A DNA stretch of 64,000 nucleotides, from NCBI GenBank assembly GCA_025331565.1, contig JAFREQ010000040.1, positions 4,079,001-4,143,000 on the forward strand, given 5' to 3'. Under the pieces are notes generated by a model. That model saw only the letters and a list, made by a program, of their open reading frames with translations, searched no databases and had not been told where the DNA came from. Positions within the stretch are counted from its first letter, which is position 1; each line of letters begins with the position of its first letter. Shown here piece after piece: positions 1 through 15,482 of the stretch. The position numbers and the translations under genes are program-made. This DNA comes from Holacanthus passer. Taxonomy: Eukaryota; Chordata; Actinopteri; Pomacanthidae.

Positions 1-66
1 TCTCTCTCTCTCGGCCTCTCTCAGTCTCTCTCTCTCTCTCTCTCTCTCTCAGTCTCTTTCTCTCTC
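1..66. repeat. (TC)n microsatellite at the window edge
   Basis: Nearly pure TC dinucleotide repeat with a few interruptions, running off the left edge of the window, so its full length is unknown. The short open frame read through it on the minus strand is a product of the repeat and not a gene. Confidence 0.9.
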
Positions 67-1660
67 GGGGCCCCAGAGGAAAGCTCTGGAGCCATTGGTT
101 GATTCCCGCCATCATGTGCCAGTCTAGACACTTTGGCGGCTGGGAGCCGCACTGATTGTTGCGCAAACACAGTCTCAAGTTTCTTAACTCTTAAAGACGC
201 AACATCCTGCTCTGCTCTGCTCAAACTGGAAATGTCCTGCAGGCTGGTGATCACAGTTGAAATCACATTGATCTTTTATGAATAGAGAGATCATAAAAGA
301 TACAGAAATAGAAAATAATAAATGCCTTCATGCAGTGGAAAAAAGAAAACAGCAATGATAGAATAACCCCCCAACTCAATAATACTAATAGCAATAATAA
401 TAATATAACATCTAAATAATTATTAATTATTCTGAGGTGTGTACAGGATCAGCATTCTGAGGTGTAAGCCTATCATTACTGTCATGCACTGTATTGCCAT
501 CATATCATAGTTGTACAGACAAAAAGGTTAATATAATACTTTTAAGGATGTAAAAAAGCTTCTATGCAGGAACTGAGCATCTTGATTTATTCAGACTTTT
601 TAAAAAAAATCATTAAGGGCTTAAGTGTAAAGATATAAGGCTGTACATTTCCCTGCTGCTGGTGGGACTTAGCTTTTGCATTTTATGGCGTGAAGTAAAA
701 TTTGGTATATGGACCTTTTCAATAGTGGTGGAACAAGTGTTCAGATCTTTAATTATTAAAAAAAAAAGGATATATAAAACCAGTAGTTATTATTATTTTT
801 ATTTCATATATATATAATTACGGTTGAATGTTTTGATGGTGCATGTTTTGATGTATGATGGTTGGAGTTAAGGTCTTTGCAGATAAGATATTATGAATAT
901 TATTATTCATTGCAATGAGTTCAAATTTCCATTCTCAAACACATTTTACTGCTAATTCATCTTTATAGTACTTCATAGAATTCTGCCAGACTTTGACCTC
1001 AAGGGTGCCTCAATAAACTACAGTATTATTTTCACATTAGACTCATAATATGATGATATTAGGCTGTGACTCAGGAGGAAGAGCAGGTTGTCCACTGATC
1101 ACAGCTGGTTGGCTCCACACATCAAAGTGTCCTTGGGAGAGACTGTCAAGCACTTTGCAAAAAAGTGTCATATAACTGCAGATATTCACCTTTTACAAAT
1201 AGAGGTTAAGTTATAAACCCTAACTGCCAAAGTAGTGAGCGTACACACAGCTGAGTCGAGGGTCCTAATGAACGTCAGTAGCAAAGAGCATGGGGGGGTT
1301 GGCGGGACCTAAAAAGGGGGTTAGGGTATCCCCCAGTGGCATCATGCCAGTCCTCCCACTGCCCGTCTCTGTGCCAATGTGATCACGTCCACCCCTGCTC
1401 TGGCATTTTAACAACTCTACAATCATTGGTTCAAGTGGATGTTACGGCTGTAGGATTAGCACAGTGTTCCTGGTGGGTGACCATTCACACCTCGTATCAG
1501 GAGAGTTAACCCTGCGTGTCGGTGGCATGTCCAGTTATGTGTGCTGCACCAGGACCAGAGAGCTCAAACTCTCCTGGAGCATATGAGGGACGACGTGGCC
1601 GCCTGAAGACGTGGGAGTCAAGTTACAATGACAGAAGGAGAGAGTCGAGGAAGAAGAGGA
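67..1660. other. Gene-free intergenic DNA
   Basis: A/T-rich sequence with stops in all frames. I see no splice-bounded coding exon, no RNA gene and no repeat that I recognise. The only texture is short homopolymer and TAA/ATT-rich stretches around 380-430 and 760-920. Confidence 0.6.
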
Positions 1661-1668
1661 GGGCAATG

Positions 1669-1693
1669 TATGTGTGTGTGTGTGTGTGTGTGT
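1669..1693. repeat. (GT)n microsatellite
   Basis: An uninterrupted GT run embedded in non-coding DNA. Small reading frames that cross it on both strands encode only Val/Cys or His/Thr runs and are artefacts of the repeat. Confidence 0.9.
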
Positions 1694-2479
1694 GGCTGCT
1701 GGGGGGTTCACTGGGCACCTGTTCAAAATGTGTTCCCCTGTGTAACTCAATCAGATAGAGATGCAGAGACAGACGTGTTTTGGAAAAGCTTCGGCCTGAG
1801 TTGAATGTTTCAGTACTGAGACTGGGACTACGGCCGTGTGAAACATGATTTATTGATGTTTAAAACAGTATATAACCATATATATTTTATCAAATAGATC
1901 ACAGACTCATGAGAAGTTCAGGAGTACTGACCGTCCAACATTGGCTGATGTCATCCACTGTCAACACTGGAGATGTTTTTTATTATTATTGCTCTCTGTT
2001 ACTCATTATTGATAAGAAATGAAAGAAGAAGTCAGATGAGGGTACTTGACTGAGCCAAAGACATAAATCAGAGTGGGTGTAAAATACATTCCTTGTAGTC
2101 AGCAGGTTGTCAAAGTGAAACACAGCAGGTTTATTACCAGTTCAGGTGTGGCTGAAAGACTAAATGCATTTTTCTAACACTAATATGACGACTGATAATA
2201 ACTTTTTATGGGGTGTTATCTATCAGTACACAGTCGTGTCTTGCAGGCAAAAATTCAAAAGTTGAAACTTTAATGGGATAAAATGGAACAAACTTTGGGA
2301 TCTGCTTTTGCCCTTGGACAAAAGTATATATGTGATATAAATTCAACTGAATAACTGTGTAATAATAACAGCAACAATGGCATCAAAAGGCCCAACCCAA
2401 AGCCCAACCAAGTGGTAATTAATGTGAGTCAGACAGGATGGCATTAACCTGAGCAATATTCCCTCCCTGTCACAGCCCA

Positions 2480-2815
2480 CTCCTCTGGCACATCCTGTAT
2501 GCATTAATGGACAAGTACAGTTCCCATAGTGTGCAATATAATAACTGTGTACATAGTGGGTGGCTTATATATTGTATATACAGACAGTGCAGTATGTTTA
2601 CATACATTCCAGACAGAGTAATCCAGGAATGATGTGCAATTCTGTATATAAAGCACAGAGAGCAACAGCATAATAACACAAGATATTTACATTTCATCTT
2701 CATATTATCTCCTTCTTTTTATTCAATATCTTTCTTTTGATATTGTAGAGTGCATATTCTGTATGCAACTGTAATTATGTTGGAGACAATGACAATAAAA
2801 CTCTCTCAGATGTCC
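2480..2815 (+). repeat. Probable 3' end of an interspersed (LINE-like) repeat
   Basis: The stretch ends in a tail of the form ATGACAATAAAACTCTCTC. This resembles the ATGACAATAAA-plus-short-motif tails of teleost LINE-type elements. The preceding A/T-rich part has no reading frame. The family is not assigned and the left border is a guess. Confidence 0.35.
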
Positions 2816-3619
2816 TTAAGCTCGAATCAATAGTCAGGGAACTGTTGAGTCTGCATAACTAAAATTCAAAGAGGACAAACTGGCTGGCTGACCAAACTGG
2901 TTATTGGACACTTGACAAAAAAGTAATAGTCTGTGCAGCCACACCATCATTGAATTACATGCTCACTTATTATTACTGAACTGTGTGCATTGATTTTCTA
3001 AAAGGAAATAGAAGACAAATAGTAGATTGAGAATAAAAGAAGATGAGACGAATAACTTTCATTCAATAAAATGAAGGGTTTCACTAATGTTCTCTTCTTT
3101 TTTTGAAAGTATTTTTGAACATGTTTTAACTTTATTAGATACAGTAGAGAAATGAAAAGAAATGAGAGGGAAGAGAGACAGGAAACAACTAACACTGTTG
3201 TTCACGGGTTGGCACCTTAAATCTCTTGGTCACAAATTTCCTAATAAAAGTAGCACTTGCCAGCTGATAGTCATGCTGATATTTATGATGATGACTTACT
3301 AGGCTTGTAAAGTTAAACATGAATACAGACGTCATGGTGAACAATTTTCATTGGAGTCACTTCTACTGAAGAAATAGTTCCCATAAATATTGCTGACACT
3401 ATGTTCTGTGGATTATGTGTCTGTCTGTGGACATCATGTGTCTTTGACATTATTTCTAGGAAGAGATGTTGCTGTTAAATTTTCTCCGAGCACCATAACC
3501 AAAATTCCTTTTTAGCTCATTTATATTTGATTGTAGGTAGAAATTTCAGAGAGAGATCTTTCAAAACTTGGACAAATACAACCACAGCTACTTGCCTGAA
3601 TAAAAATACCCGTAATACT

Positions 3620-4210
3620 TTTTTGGTATAATTAGGGTGAACCAATCCTTAACAAAATCTACGTCAGTCCAACAATTGCTACTGACGCCGTGTAAAAGCA
3701 TCCTGGTTGCGTGTGTGTTGGCGATAAGGTGTGTGTGTGTGTGGGAAGAGGTGGTGGTGGTGTATAAAGGTTGGTGGGAGAGTAGACAGGGTGTCCGGCA
3801 CCAAAACCACCTCCCAAAATAAACTCAGTCCCTGCGTCTCTGTGTCTGTCCAGTGGCAGACCAGTGGGCTCCCACAGCTCCAGCAGCAGCAGCAGCAGCA
3901 GCAGAGAGGAGTCTGGGGCCGGGCGGCCTGTCACAGGAACAACATGTCATCAGCTTCATCGCTCCCCTAATGGCTCTCCTCCTCTAGACCAGAGACATGG
4001 CAGACAGTGTGTTGCCCCACCAAGGCGGCAGTTTACTCTGCACTCACACATAGACACACACACACACACACACACACATGCGTACATAAACATTCATGCA
4101 CGCACAAACACTCCTGCTGCCCACTCCCATCCACTTACAGGCCAGCGCTGGAGAGACTAGGAGGCCCCCTTATGAAAACATGCAGGGGTGCTGGAGATAA
4201 TGTCTAGCCA
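3620..4210. other. Non-coding stretch with GT, CAG and CA simple repeats
   Basis: Three simple repeats sit within 350 bases: a GT run at about 3729-3742, a CAG run at about 3881-3904 and a CA run at about 4051-4078. The DNA between them is less A/T-rich than its surroundings. Reading frames cross this part on both strands, but none shows splice-bounded coding sequence or a known domain, and the Gln/Ser runs come from the CAG repeat. It could include an unrecognised non-coding transcript. Confidence 0.6.
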
Positions 4211-4343
4211 GACCTCTGGACTCACGCCAGGCTGCCCTCTTAATATGAGGTCCATAGGAATCTCTACACGGAAACACTGCCAAGGGTTAAGAACATTAGG
4301 CAGCTCAAATATTTAGGCTTATCTGTTCGGAGCTGATCTGGAC

Positions 4344-4940
4344 TTAAAGGAATAGTTCAACATTTTGAGAAATACACTTATTTGCTTTCTTGCAAAGAGA
4401 TAGATAAGAAGATCAACACCACTCTCATACGTGTCTGTCAAATATGAACATAGACCTGGAATAGGGAAACAAAAATACAAGCACCTCTAAAGTTCATTAA
4501 TTCATTTCATTTAGTTTTATTGAGCTTTAGAACTTTCAACATTTGGAAAAAAGTTCTAGATTACTATCATTAAAATATTAATTATTTTCTAAAGCGTCTC
4601 ATGATATTCTACTTGTGTGATGATACTGTTTCCATTTCATTTCACATTTCACACACTTTCCTCAACAAATGTAAATACATTGAAAATAAATAGGAAATAA
4701 CAAGTTGACAGGACTCATATAGGGAGGCCATATTTTCTGCTGTATATTGGAGGGGCAGACTAGTATTTTCTCGGTATCTGGAGGTACCCCCCCAAAGGAT
4801 GCATGGTCACCCCGATGGATTTTTGCCACCATTGGACAGTTTTCCACCTTTTATTAAGCTAAACAGCTGTAGCTTCATATTTAAGACATATGGGAGTTGC
4901 ATCAATCTCCTCGTCCAACTCTCGGCAGGAACTTCACACC
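4344..4940. mobile_element. Fold-back (MITE-like) element with long inverted ends
   Basis: The left arm, about 4344-4460, starts with TTAAAGGAATAGTTCAACAT and continues through the CACTTATTTGCTTTCTTGC and CACCACTCTCATACGTGTCT blocks. The right arm, about 4871-4935, is a degraded reverse complement of it: TTCATATTTAAGACATATGG, then ATCAATCTCCTCGTCCAACT, then CTCGGCAGGAAC. I recognise this end sequence as very common in percomorph genomes. The roughly 400-base interior has no reading frame, so the element is non-autonomous. The outer right terminus is eroded, and no clear target-site duplication is visible. Confidence 0.75.
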
Positions 4941-6721
4941 TTAAGAGAGTGAAAGAAGTCAAGAAGTCGCCTGAACTTCTTTCCTTGTTAACAGTTCGGC
5001 ACACACCCATCCTCGTCTGCTGGACTTCTGGCACCAGAGAGGGCGTAATCAGGCCTCGCTCTGCCCTCTCACTCACAGTTCAGCTCTAATGCTCCACCAT
5101 CCCTTTGAAACTGCACTCAATGAATTTCCATGTGCTTTTTTTTTTTTTTTCAAGGGCCACATATTTATTTTCTTTCTCTCTCTTTGCGGGTCCGACTCTC
5201 ACGCTCACCGCTGGAGCTCGGCGAGCCGCTGGCTGCACTAGTTAGCTCATTAATCACTCTTCTCCTCTCCCCCTCCGTTCTGAGAAACAGAGTCAGTCAC
5301 TAATTAATGGAAAGCACTTTATGACAGAACACAGGGGTTTCCTGGAAATTAACCATTAATCTAGACTTCCATTATAGGTCTAATAGCATGAGGTGGGCGG
5401 GGATGGATAGGTTTTGAAATGGTGGAAAAGGGTTATGGCAGTAACACGACGCTAGAAGCAAGAGCTGCGTAAAAAAAAGTGTGTAAAACCTCATTAATGT
5501 TAATGCAGGCATTAGTCAGGGTAACAACTGTGCAGGTTGATGGATGCTGCATCACCGCCTGTATGTTCAAAGAGGCATCTCAGAACATTTGGGTGGAATA
5601 CGGTTGTGTTTATGTGCAGACTCACATGTTGACTATTTTGGGGCATTTATTAAGCAATTATAACTAAAGATAAACCGGTATAACATGCAGTTTGGGTCTT
5701 AGTCCGAGCTCGCACACAGGACATTATAATTACATGCTTCGTGCCACAGACCATCAGGACATTATCATTATCATTGGATGCATCATATTTCCCCACGTCT
5801 AACAGAGTCACTGTAGCATAAATGTCTCCAGATTCAAGATCCTGTTACACTTATAGGACATTTGAGGTTTGACAACATCCTTCCTAATTAACCAGTTCAT
5901 TGGAAACTCTGTTGCTAGAAAACACACTTGCTTTCAGGGCACAACAGAACACATTTTAATATCAGAGTTTGGGACAGTGTATGAGCTCAGGATTCAAGAT
6001 CTGAAAGTAACCTGCAGCTGAAAGTATCTATATCATGCTGATATTTTTGTGTCCAGCTTCTCTGAGGCAAATACCTGTCATCCAGCTATTATACAATCCT
6101 GTTTCTTTCTGAATCAGCATACTCACTTTAGTTTTAGTCACAAACCTCATTCATACATGGAATTCCAGTAAATCCATGTTGCAGCTCCTCGGGCTAGTAT
6201 CAAAAATTGTCCTTGGATCCTCGTAAAACTGGGTCTGGTTTTGGTGAGGGCCAAGGTTGTAGGACATGATATTTGTGCGTTTGTTTACTTTCACAGTATT
6301 GTATTTTGTTTAGACTTCCATTGGGGGAACAGTATCTAAGAAAACGAGGAAGGAAATGGGATGAAAACAAAGGAAGAGGAAGGGAACCCAGTGTGATGGA
6401 GCCTGTCCCTCACTGATCCTGGTTCAGCCGGAGTCATGCGGACAGTGGCGCCACCGCTGCGACTAATGGCTGTGGTCATTCATGGAAGACCTCTTATTTA
6501 TTTATTTTGAATGAGAGCACAAACATCCAAACAAAGCAATGAATGGACTGAGAACTGATGTGGCCTTTTTTAGTTGTTATCAATGTAGAATCAGTCACTG
6601 ATTTTGAGGTCAAGTGTCTTGAAAGAACAGGCATTTGAAAGTTTGCAGCCGAGCGGCTGCGTCACATCGCTGCATTGCGCGATTAATACAGGCTGCAGAG
6701 ATGTCAATGCATTGTTGTGTA
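4941..6721. other. Gene-free intergenic DNA, with two possible conserved stretches
   Basis: No coding exon or RNA gene is seen. A poly-T run lies at about 5137-5151. Two parts look unlike drifting A/T-rich spacer: about 5160-5390, with several TAATTA/ATTAAT homeodomain-type cores beside a CpG-bearing block, and about 6360-6500, which is higher in G+C. Both are only candidates for regulatory DNA. Confidence 0.5.
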
Positions 6722-6880
6722 TTTTTTAATGCATTTATTAGAGAGGTTAGAGTAGAGAGAGGACAGGATATAATCTGAGACAGAGAGAGAGGGAATGACA
6801 CGCAACAAAGGTCCACAGCACAGATTCGAACAGGAATGATTTGGTTCATGGTCTTAACCTGAGGCCACCAGGGTGCCACT
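6722..6880 (-). mobile_element. tRNA-derived SINE, minus strand
   Basis: Read on the minus strand, the element starts with a tRNA-like head (GTGGCACCCTGGTGGCCTCA) and has a Pol III B-box-like GTTCGAATC at plus-strand 6823-6831. It continues with a TTGTTGCGTGTCATTCCCTC block followed by CT-rich sequence, and ends in a CTAATAAATGCATTAAAAAA tail. This order of tRNA-like head, body and A-rich tail is that of a common teleost tRNA-derived SINE. It is not a functional tRNA gene because the cloverleaf cannot be completed. Confidence 0.75.
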
Positions 6881-9690
6881 GTTTGCTTCTTTGAAAGTAA
6901 GCAAATACTTAGGTACTGTGACCAATAATCATGGTTGTTACTGACCAAAATACTGTGTGGGGGAGACAGAGATTCTTGGATCACAAAATTAAACCTGAGG
7001 AGCTTCTAAATCTTACCCATATATCATAGGTTAATATACAGGAAATGATAAAAAAAAATGACTTTCAAAATTGATAAATACACAAGATGCTTATAACTAA
7101 AAAATTGTGAACAATATTCATTCATTCATTTCTAAAACTCAGCTTCATCGTATGAGATGTTATTTCATCGAGCTTCCTTTCACAGTAAGAGCACAGAGGT
7201 GCAGAGCTTCTGGCTCGTCACCTTTCTTTCGAGTGTTTTTTTGTTTTGAAATGTTTAGAATTTCTGCTTACATTTCACAACAGCATTTTTCCAAATTGGC
7301 GTTTTATTTCATAATCCAACCCACAAAGTCTCGGCCTGTCAAACAAGACAAACAGAGCCAGTTATGTGGTCGGCTCTGTCCTGTTTGTTTAAAGATTTGA
7401 TTTGATTATAAAACAGTGTCATGGTTATATTACATATTTTGTCTGTATATAATTATTTATTTCATAATGTTTGTTTATTTAATACTGAACACTTTGGGTC
7501 ACTCATAGAAATCCAGGTTTAAACCCTATAAAACACCAAACTTTTGTTGATTACTATGCTGCAAAATATCTACTCACCTTGTTTACACACAATCTTCTCG
7601 ACACATATTCAGAAACACTTCACCAGTGGACACTCAGAGGTTTGAAGGTTTGTCTGACTCTGACGACAGGCGACTTTTTTGTCTTTGCTCCAATTCAGCT
7701 TAAATTCAGTCTGCTTTAGTTTCAGGTGCAACTGAGACCGAAGACACTAAAAATGAATTATTGTTGTAATTAAAAGGTAAAAAGTACAGACAAGCAAGAG
7801 TCAAGATGTGACATACAGCAAGCACATGCATGTATGGTTCATTCAAGTCTTTTAAATATGTAGTGACACGAGACTCAATGTGTATGAGTTACTACAAACA
7901 AGAGTGTGAAAGAATGTAACACATTCCTACGTGTACCGTGAATTATTTATGATCATTATCTCCAGAGCACAACATCATCATTAACTTGACATTCTTATCT
8001 GTCATCTGAGTTGTTAGTTCGTCCCTGAATCACCTCAAATACCACAAACGAAGAACTTCATGCAGATGATGTTTCTCTAAATCAAGAATAACGTGAGGTT
8101 AATTTTCAACGTCTCTGACAATAGACTATTTCATCATGAGATGGCAGCTGCCTGAGGTCGCTTCAGCCAGCAAATTCAAATGTGCAATACACAACTTTTA
8201 CGCCGTCAAGTTCATGACCTTGAATCGAGCATTTGGCAGACAACAGTGAGTAATTTAATATAGACAAGCTAATGAGGCCGAACTGAGATTGATGACGATA
8301 ACAAACCTTGAGATCTTCAGGATGTTTCAGTCGTGATGTTCATTATTTTCCCTTCCAGGTTCAAATCAAGAGGTCGTCATTACTGATGCCTGAGCTGCGG
8401 AGAAATGTCTATTTAATATCACATCACAACTTTTAAGTCTCCATCATAAACACCATTTTTAGATAATTGCCTGATTTACAAATACAATATGTTGCTCACA
8501 TGAGAGTGGTTCGTCATGTTACTACCAAATGAAACTGATCTGTTGCCTGTTTGGTTGGAGATTCGGGTGAGTTATGTAGCAGCTAATGTCACCTCAAGCC
8601 TCCACACCATCAAATTTTTTCAAAATCAGAAAGTGACATTTGTAGAACATTAACTTACTCATATTAACACTGGACGATCAAAACAAAGTGTTGCCTTACA
8701 TGATGGTAACACTTTGGCCCGTAGCATTTCAACTTTAATTTAAAAGTGAACAGTGTTATTTTTTATTTATGTAACAGAACATAAATGTTCTGTTCTGTGA
8801 AATGTTCCATAAAAAACTCATCATCACCAAATGAACTATTCTGATATCATAATAATCTTCTCATAGCTGTGGCACATTAACATTATGTCTAAGGTTTTAT
8901 TGGTTTGTCATATCTGTCCTCAGTTTGCAGTTGGTGACAAACAGGAGCAGATGACAGGCCGACAGGGGGACGGAGCGAGATGTTAAACAGAGGTGACAAT
9001 CTCTGAGGAGGGTGGAGTATTTGCCACCGAGGCAGATGCTCAAGATGTTGCACACACACACTCACACACACACAGAGTCAATTGCAACAGGAATTCTTGA
9101 CAGCTTCCTTTTAAGGTTATGGTGCGAGCTGTGAACGTCGGCTGGTCGCTGTCGTCTTTAAGCTAAAGGATGATGCTGGAAAAAGTGATGCTTTAGTTGC
9201 GTGTGCAAGAGAAAGCGAGTGGATCAAAAATGAAAAGATTAAAATAATGGTCAGAGTGTCTCGGACTAACGCTGGCCACTCCTTCACTCCAGCCCAAACT
9301 GTGAGAAGTGTTTGGGTCAGTTTTCTTTGAGTCAAAACAAGGTTGAAGGAGAGCAGAGATTATAAACTTGAGGCGGACTACACCCACAGCTCCACCAAAC
9401 ACACTCAGAGAGCTCTGATTCTGTTTACACAGTGGAGGCTTAATGTTCAAGGGAGCACACTCTGCATCGTATGTAATTGCTTGTGATTCTCTCTCTTGAC
9501 TTCAAAGGCAGGGAGGGCTGTAGTTCAAGGGTCAAAGGCTCGCCTGTTGCCCAAATGCCCCCCAATTTCCTGTTTTGTCTGGCTCTGTGGGATCTAAAAA
9601 GTGAAGGCCATGTTCTGCTGGAGCCAATGAGACAAAAGGCTCCACTTCAAATGAGTCCTTCCTCACTTTTTTATCTCTGGTAGAATGTTT
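6881..9690. other. Gene-free intergenic DNA
   Basis: No exon with coding character is seen on either strand. A CA microsatellite lies at about 9050-9074. The stretch at about 8105-8330 is of more even composition and could be conserved non-coding sequence, but this cannot be shown from one genome. Confidence 0.55.
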
Positions 9691-9692
9691 TT

Positions 9693-9830
9693 TGTCAGGT
9701 CAGGTCAAGTCAACTTTATTTGTATAGCACATTTCATGCACAGGTAAACTCAGGTAAAACATAGAAAACGTTAAACAGAATGAGACAGAAAACATATAAA
9801 AATACTCTGCATAAATAAAATAACCTTTCA
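9693..9830 (-). repeat. Interspersed repeat tail (TTTATTTGTATAGCACATTT type)
   Basis: The block TCAACTTTATTTGTATAGCA followed by CATTTCATGCACAGGTAAA is a terminal motif found throughout teleost genomes, usually read on the opposite strand as the end of a retroposed element. The rest, rich in AAAACAT and ATAAAT, is degraded. The family is not assigned and the right border is approximate. Confidence 0.55.
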
Positions 9831-12040
9831 GACATCCAGCATACATAAATTAATAAAATACAGCTAAGCAATTTATTTTACTCTTGCACAGTTTGAATGG
9901 GTTTAAACTGTTTTTTTTAAGCATGTAAAGATACACACAAAGGCTGCAAAATGGAATGCAGCCTCTACTCCCTTATTTCATCTTGTCAGGATGAACCCTT
10001 TTTTACTGCCATGGTAAACAAGAACCTCTCTCCCCCACTCTCTTCCTTCTCCCTCCATCTTAAATCAGCAGCCGAGACAGGGACTCTCACATGCAGCATT
10101 TAGCAGATACTTCTCTATTTTGTGTCGCACCTCAAAGTAAGAGCAGAGACCAATTTCATGTTAGTAAAAAGAGGGAAAGTTTGTATATGAAAATGCTCAG
10201 AGCAAAAACAATCATGTGTCATTTTTCAAGCCACGAAGTCCATTTTTCAAAGTTCTCACTGGGGATTTTCTAAGCAGACAAACACACGTAAAAATCTCTA
10301 CTTCTGCACATCTTCCTCCAGAAAACACAAAGTACATATGTGAGTTTTGAGGGGGTGGGGTAATGTGCAAGTGAGTGTCCCCAGTGCTAAATTACACTGC
10401 AACATGGTCCCTCTCAAAGCCCACATCTGGGATTGGCCCTGACAACTGGATGCCGTGCTGCTCTAATTTTGGTTACTTTGTTTATAACCCTATAATAGAG
10501 ACAGTATAGGACCACAGGGCTGGAATGAAGGAGGGCAGGACACAGGCAAAGTAAAAGCAGTCATTTTGAAGAAGCTTGTGGGGATATTGACTTTTTAGGA
10601 GACGTTTGAGTAAAAAAAAAAAAAAAAAAAAGAGCTGTTTGAATTCCTTGATGTATTAGATTAAGGCAGACTTTGTAGTTGCTTTGCTGTTTTGTTTCCT
10701 TCTAACTGGATTCACACCATCGCAGTGATTCCCCTTCAAGCCTGAAGACTGCAGGTTGGAGCTTGTTGAGTTGGGTAAGCATGGATGTAACAATAATGAG
10801 AAATCTGTAATTATATTGGGAGCAGATCTGGGCTTAGCCAGCCCACTCACTCTCTTTGGAGTCTGAGCATGAACATAATCACTGAATACACTTTGTCAAC
10901 ACTGGATAGACAGTCACTTAGTGTACTTTATAATAAACAACATTTCCCCCCCTGAGGACAAGGCTCAGCTGAATGGATGGAAACACAAATGTTGAATGTA
11001 GCTGAGCATCAAGAGGTGGACATTTCTTTACTATTTGGGGATTAAACTGACATCTAAACACTGATTTATCAACTTCATTTATTTGTCATGATCTAATACT
11101 GTATTTAAAATCATAATCGAACAACCTGCCTTCTGTCCTCTAAAGCCTGAAGCTGCCACATCATTCAGGAGGCGGCAGTGCTCACTTCTTCTGGGCAAAT
11201 GGCAAGAATTCAAATATTGAAGCAGGAAATAAAAACTATTTCTTAGAAAATATTAATAAAGGCATTGTTTTTGTGGACGGATATCCTAATTCAAAGCATG
11301 TCATGGCATTGATTACATGGCTGGATTGCTAATACCCTATAAAAATACACTGAATAATGGTCATTTTGGACTGTTGGACTATTTCCTGACATCAAAGAGA
11401 CCAAAGAAGGAATTTATTTAAAAAATAGTCACCGTATTAATGATGAAAAAATTGTGAATAAAAGATGAAGAAAACCTTGATACAATAAACTACTGCTTGT
11501 TTAAAAATATTATTATATTAAAAAATATTCATTTCTATTTGAATTAATTAAAATACTGCTGAACCAACAAAAAAACTCAATAGAAGTTTTCATAAGTACA
11601 CCTGAATATGGAAGAATGACAAAAGTTTAAAAAAAAAAATCATAACCATATACTGAGCAACAGAAAAGAACTAAACATCTTTCCAAGAAATTAGTTTTAG
11701 TTATAACAACTAGTTCCAGTTGGATACCTCCGATGTGAACTGTCTTGGCCTTTACAGTACACTTGACATTGGCGAAACATTGCTACTTTTGATTTAGGAA
11801 GCTAAAATTTCACTTAGAGAATTAGATTGTGACCACTTACAGTACGTTAGAAGAGCTTTCAGGTGGACCCAGGCATTTTAAAAACCAAATGTTTGTTATC
11901 CTCAAATGATTCCATTAGGAATCCAAAAGCAAATTTTAGCCTCTTGGACAATGGAAAATAACTGCTCAGTGCTTTCAGTCATGCAACAAAACAGACACAC
12001 TGAGCCTTGCTCACAAGTGAAAAATAAAACTTAGTAGATT
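9831..12040. other. Gene-free intergenic DNA
   Basis: Nothing coding is recognised. An A-run of about 18 bases lies near 10,613-10,631. The part 11,200-11,640 is strongly A/T-rich. The right end probably passes into DNA downstream of the tmem208 3' end. Confidence 0.6.
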
Positions 12041-12068
12041 TTTATTGCAAAAAAAGTTTAAATTTTAT
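12041..12068 (-). promoter_or_regulatory. tmem208: Candidate tmem208 poly(A) signals
   Basis: Two TTTATT hexamers on the plus strand (12,041-12,046 and 12,063-12,068) read AATAAA on the minus strand. They lie about 560-590 bases downstream of the tmem208 stop codon. They are the plausible 3' ends of that transcript, but no transcript evidence is available. Confidence 0.45.
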
Positions 12069-12627
12069 TATTAAACTTGATTTACAGTATATCCAGTTCA
12101 TTTTATAAGACTTAATAGCTTACAAACAAAATATCTCTGCTCTGAAATGAAGGCTCACTGATGAATTCTGTTACATTTCTGAAAAACAAAATTAAATAAA
12201 AGTAAAAGGCATGTAATGAGAAAACTGGCGGTACAGAATAAGCCTTTTGTACAGAATAAATTCAGCTGGCTATGGTTCTGAGTCATTTCGTCACTGAATC
12301 GCAGGGGAATCATTGATGGAAAACTGCAGGGGGCAGTGTGATAGGATTGTGCAATGGCAAAACCTTCAAATCTCTGCATGAGGACAAATGAAATTTGGAC
12401 TGTGACTTTATCTAAATAGAGAAGATTTCATTTCATAATTTAGGGAGAAAATTTGATTACAGGAGAAAGCAGAAAGAAAACAAACATGGAAAACAAGATC
12501 CCACAGAATCAGATTTGGATTGAGTTAAACTTAATAACAAAATTTCTTCCTAAATAACTTATGAGTTCCTTGCTATCTGTATATTAGATTCTGGGTATAA
12601 AAATACTGCTCAGTCTGCTCTGCAGCA

Positions 12628-15482
<2,855 letters not shown>

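Noticed and set aside
1516..1758. Short open frames on both strands across the GT microsatellite
   Set aside because: Their composition comes from the dinucleotide run (Val/Cys or His/Thr). There is no domain and no splice context.
3659..4207. Overlapping open frames with Gln, Ser or Leu runs
   Set aside because: They are produced by CAG and CA simple repeats read in several frames. No conserved protein sequence is visible.
6823..6831. B-box-like motif taken as a tRNA gene
   Set aside because: No acceptor stem or anticodon arm can be completed. The body and tail are those of a SINE.
6610..6984. 124-residue minus-strand open frame
   Set aside because: It runs through the SINE and continues in unrelated sequence. 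No recognisable domain.
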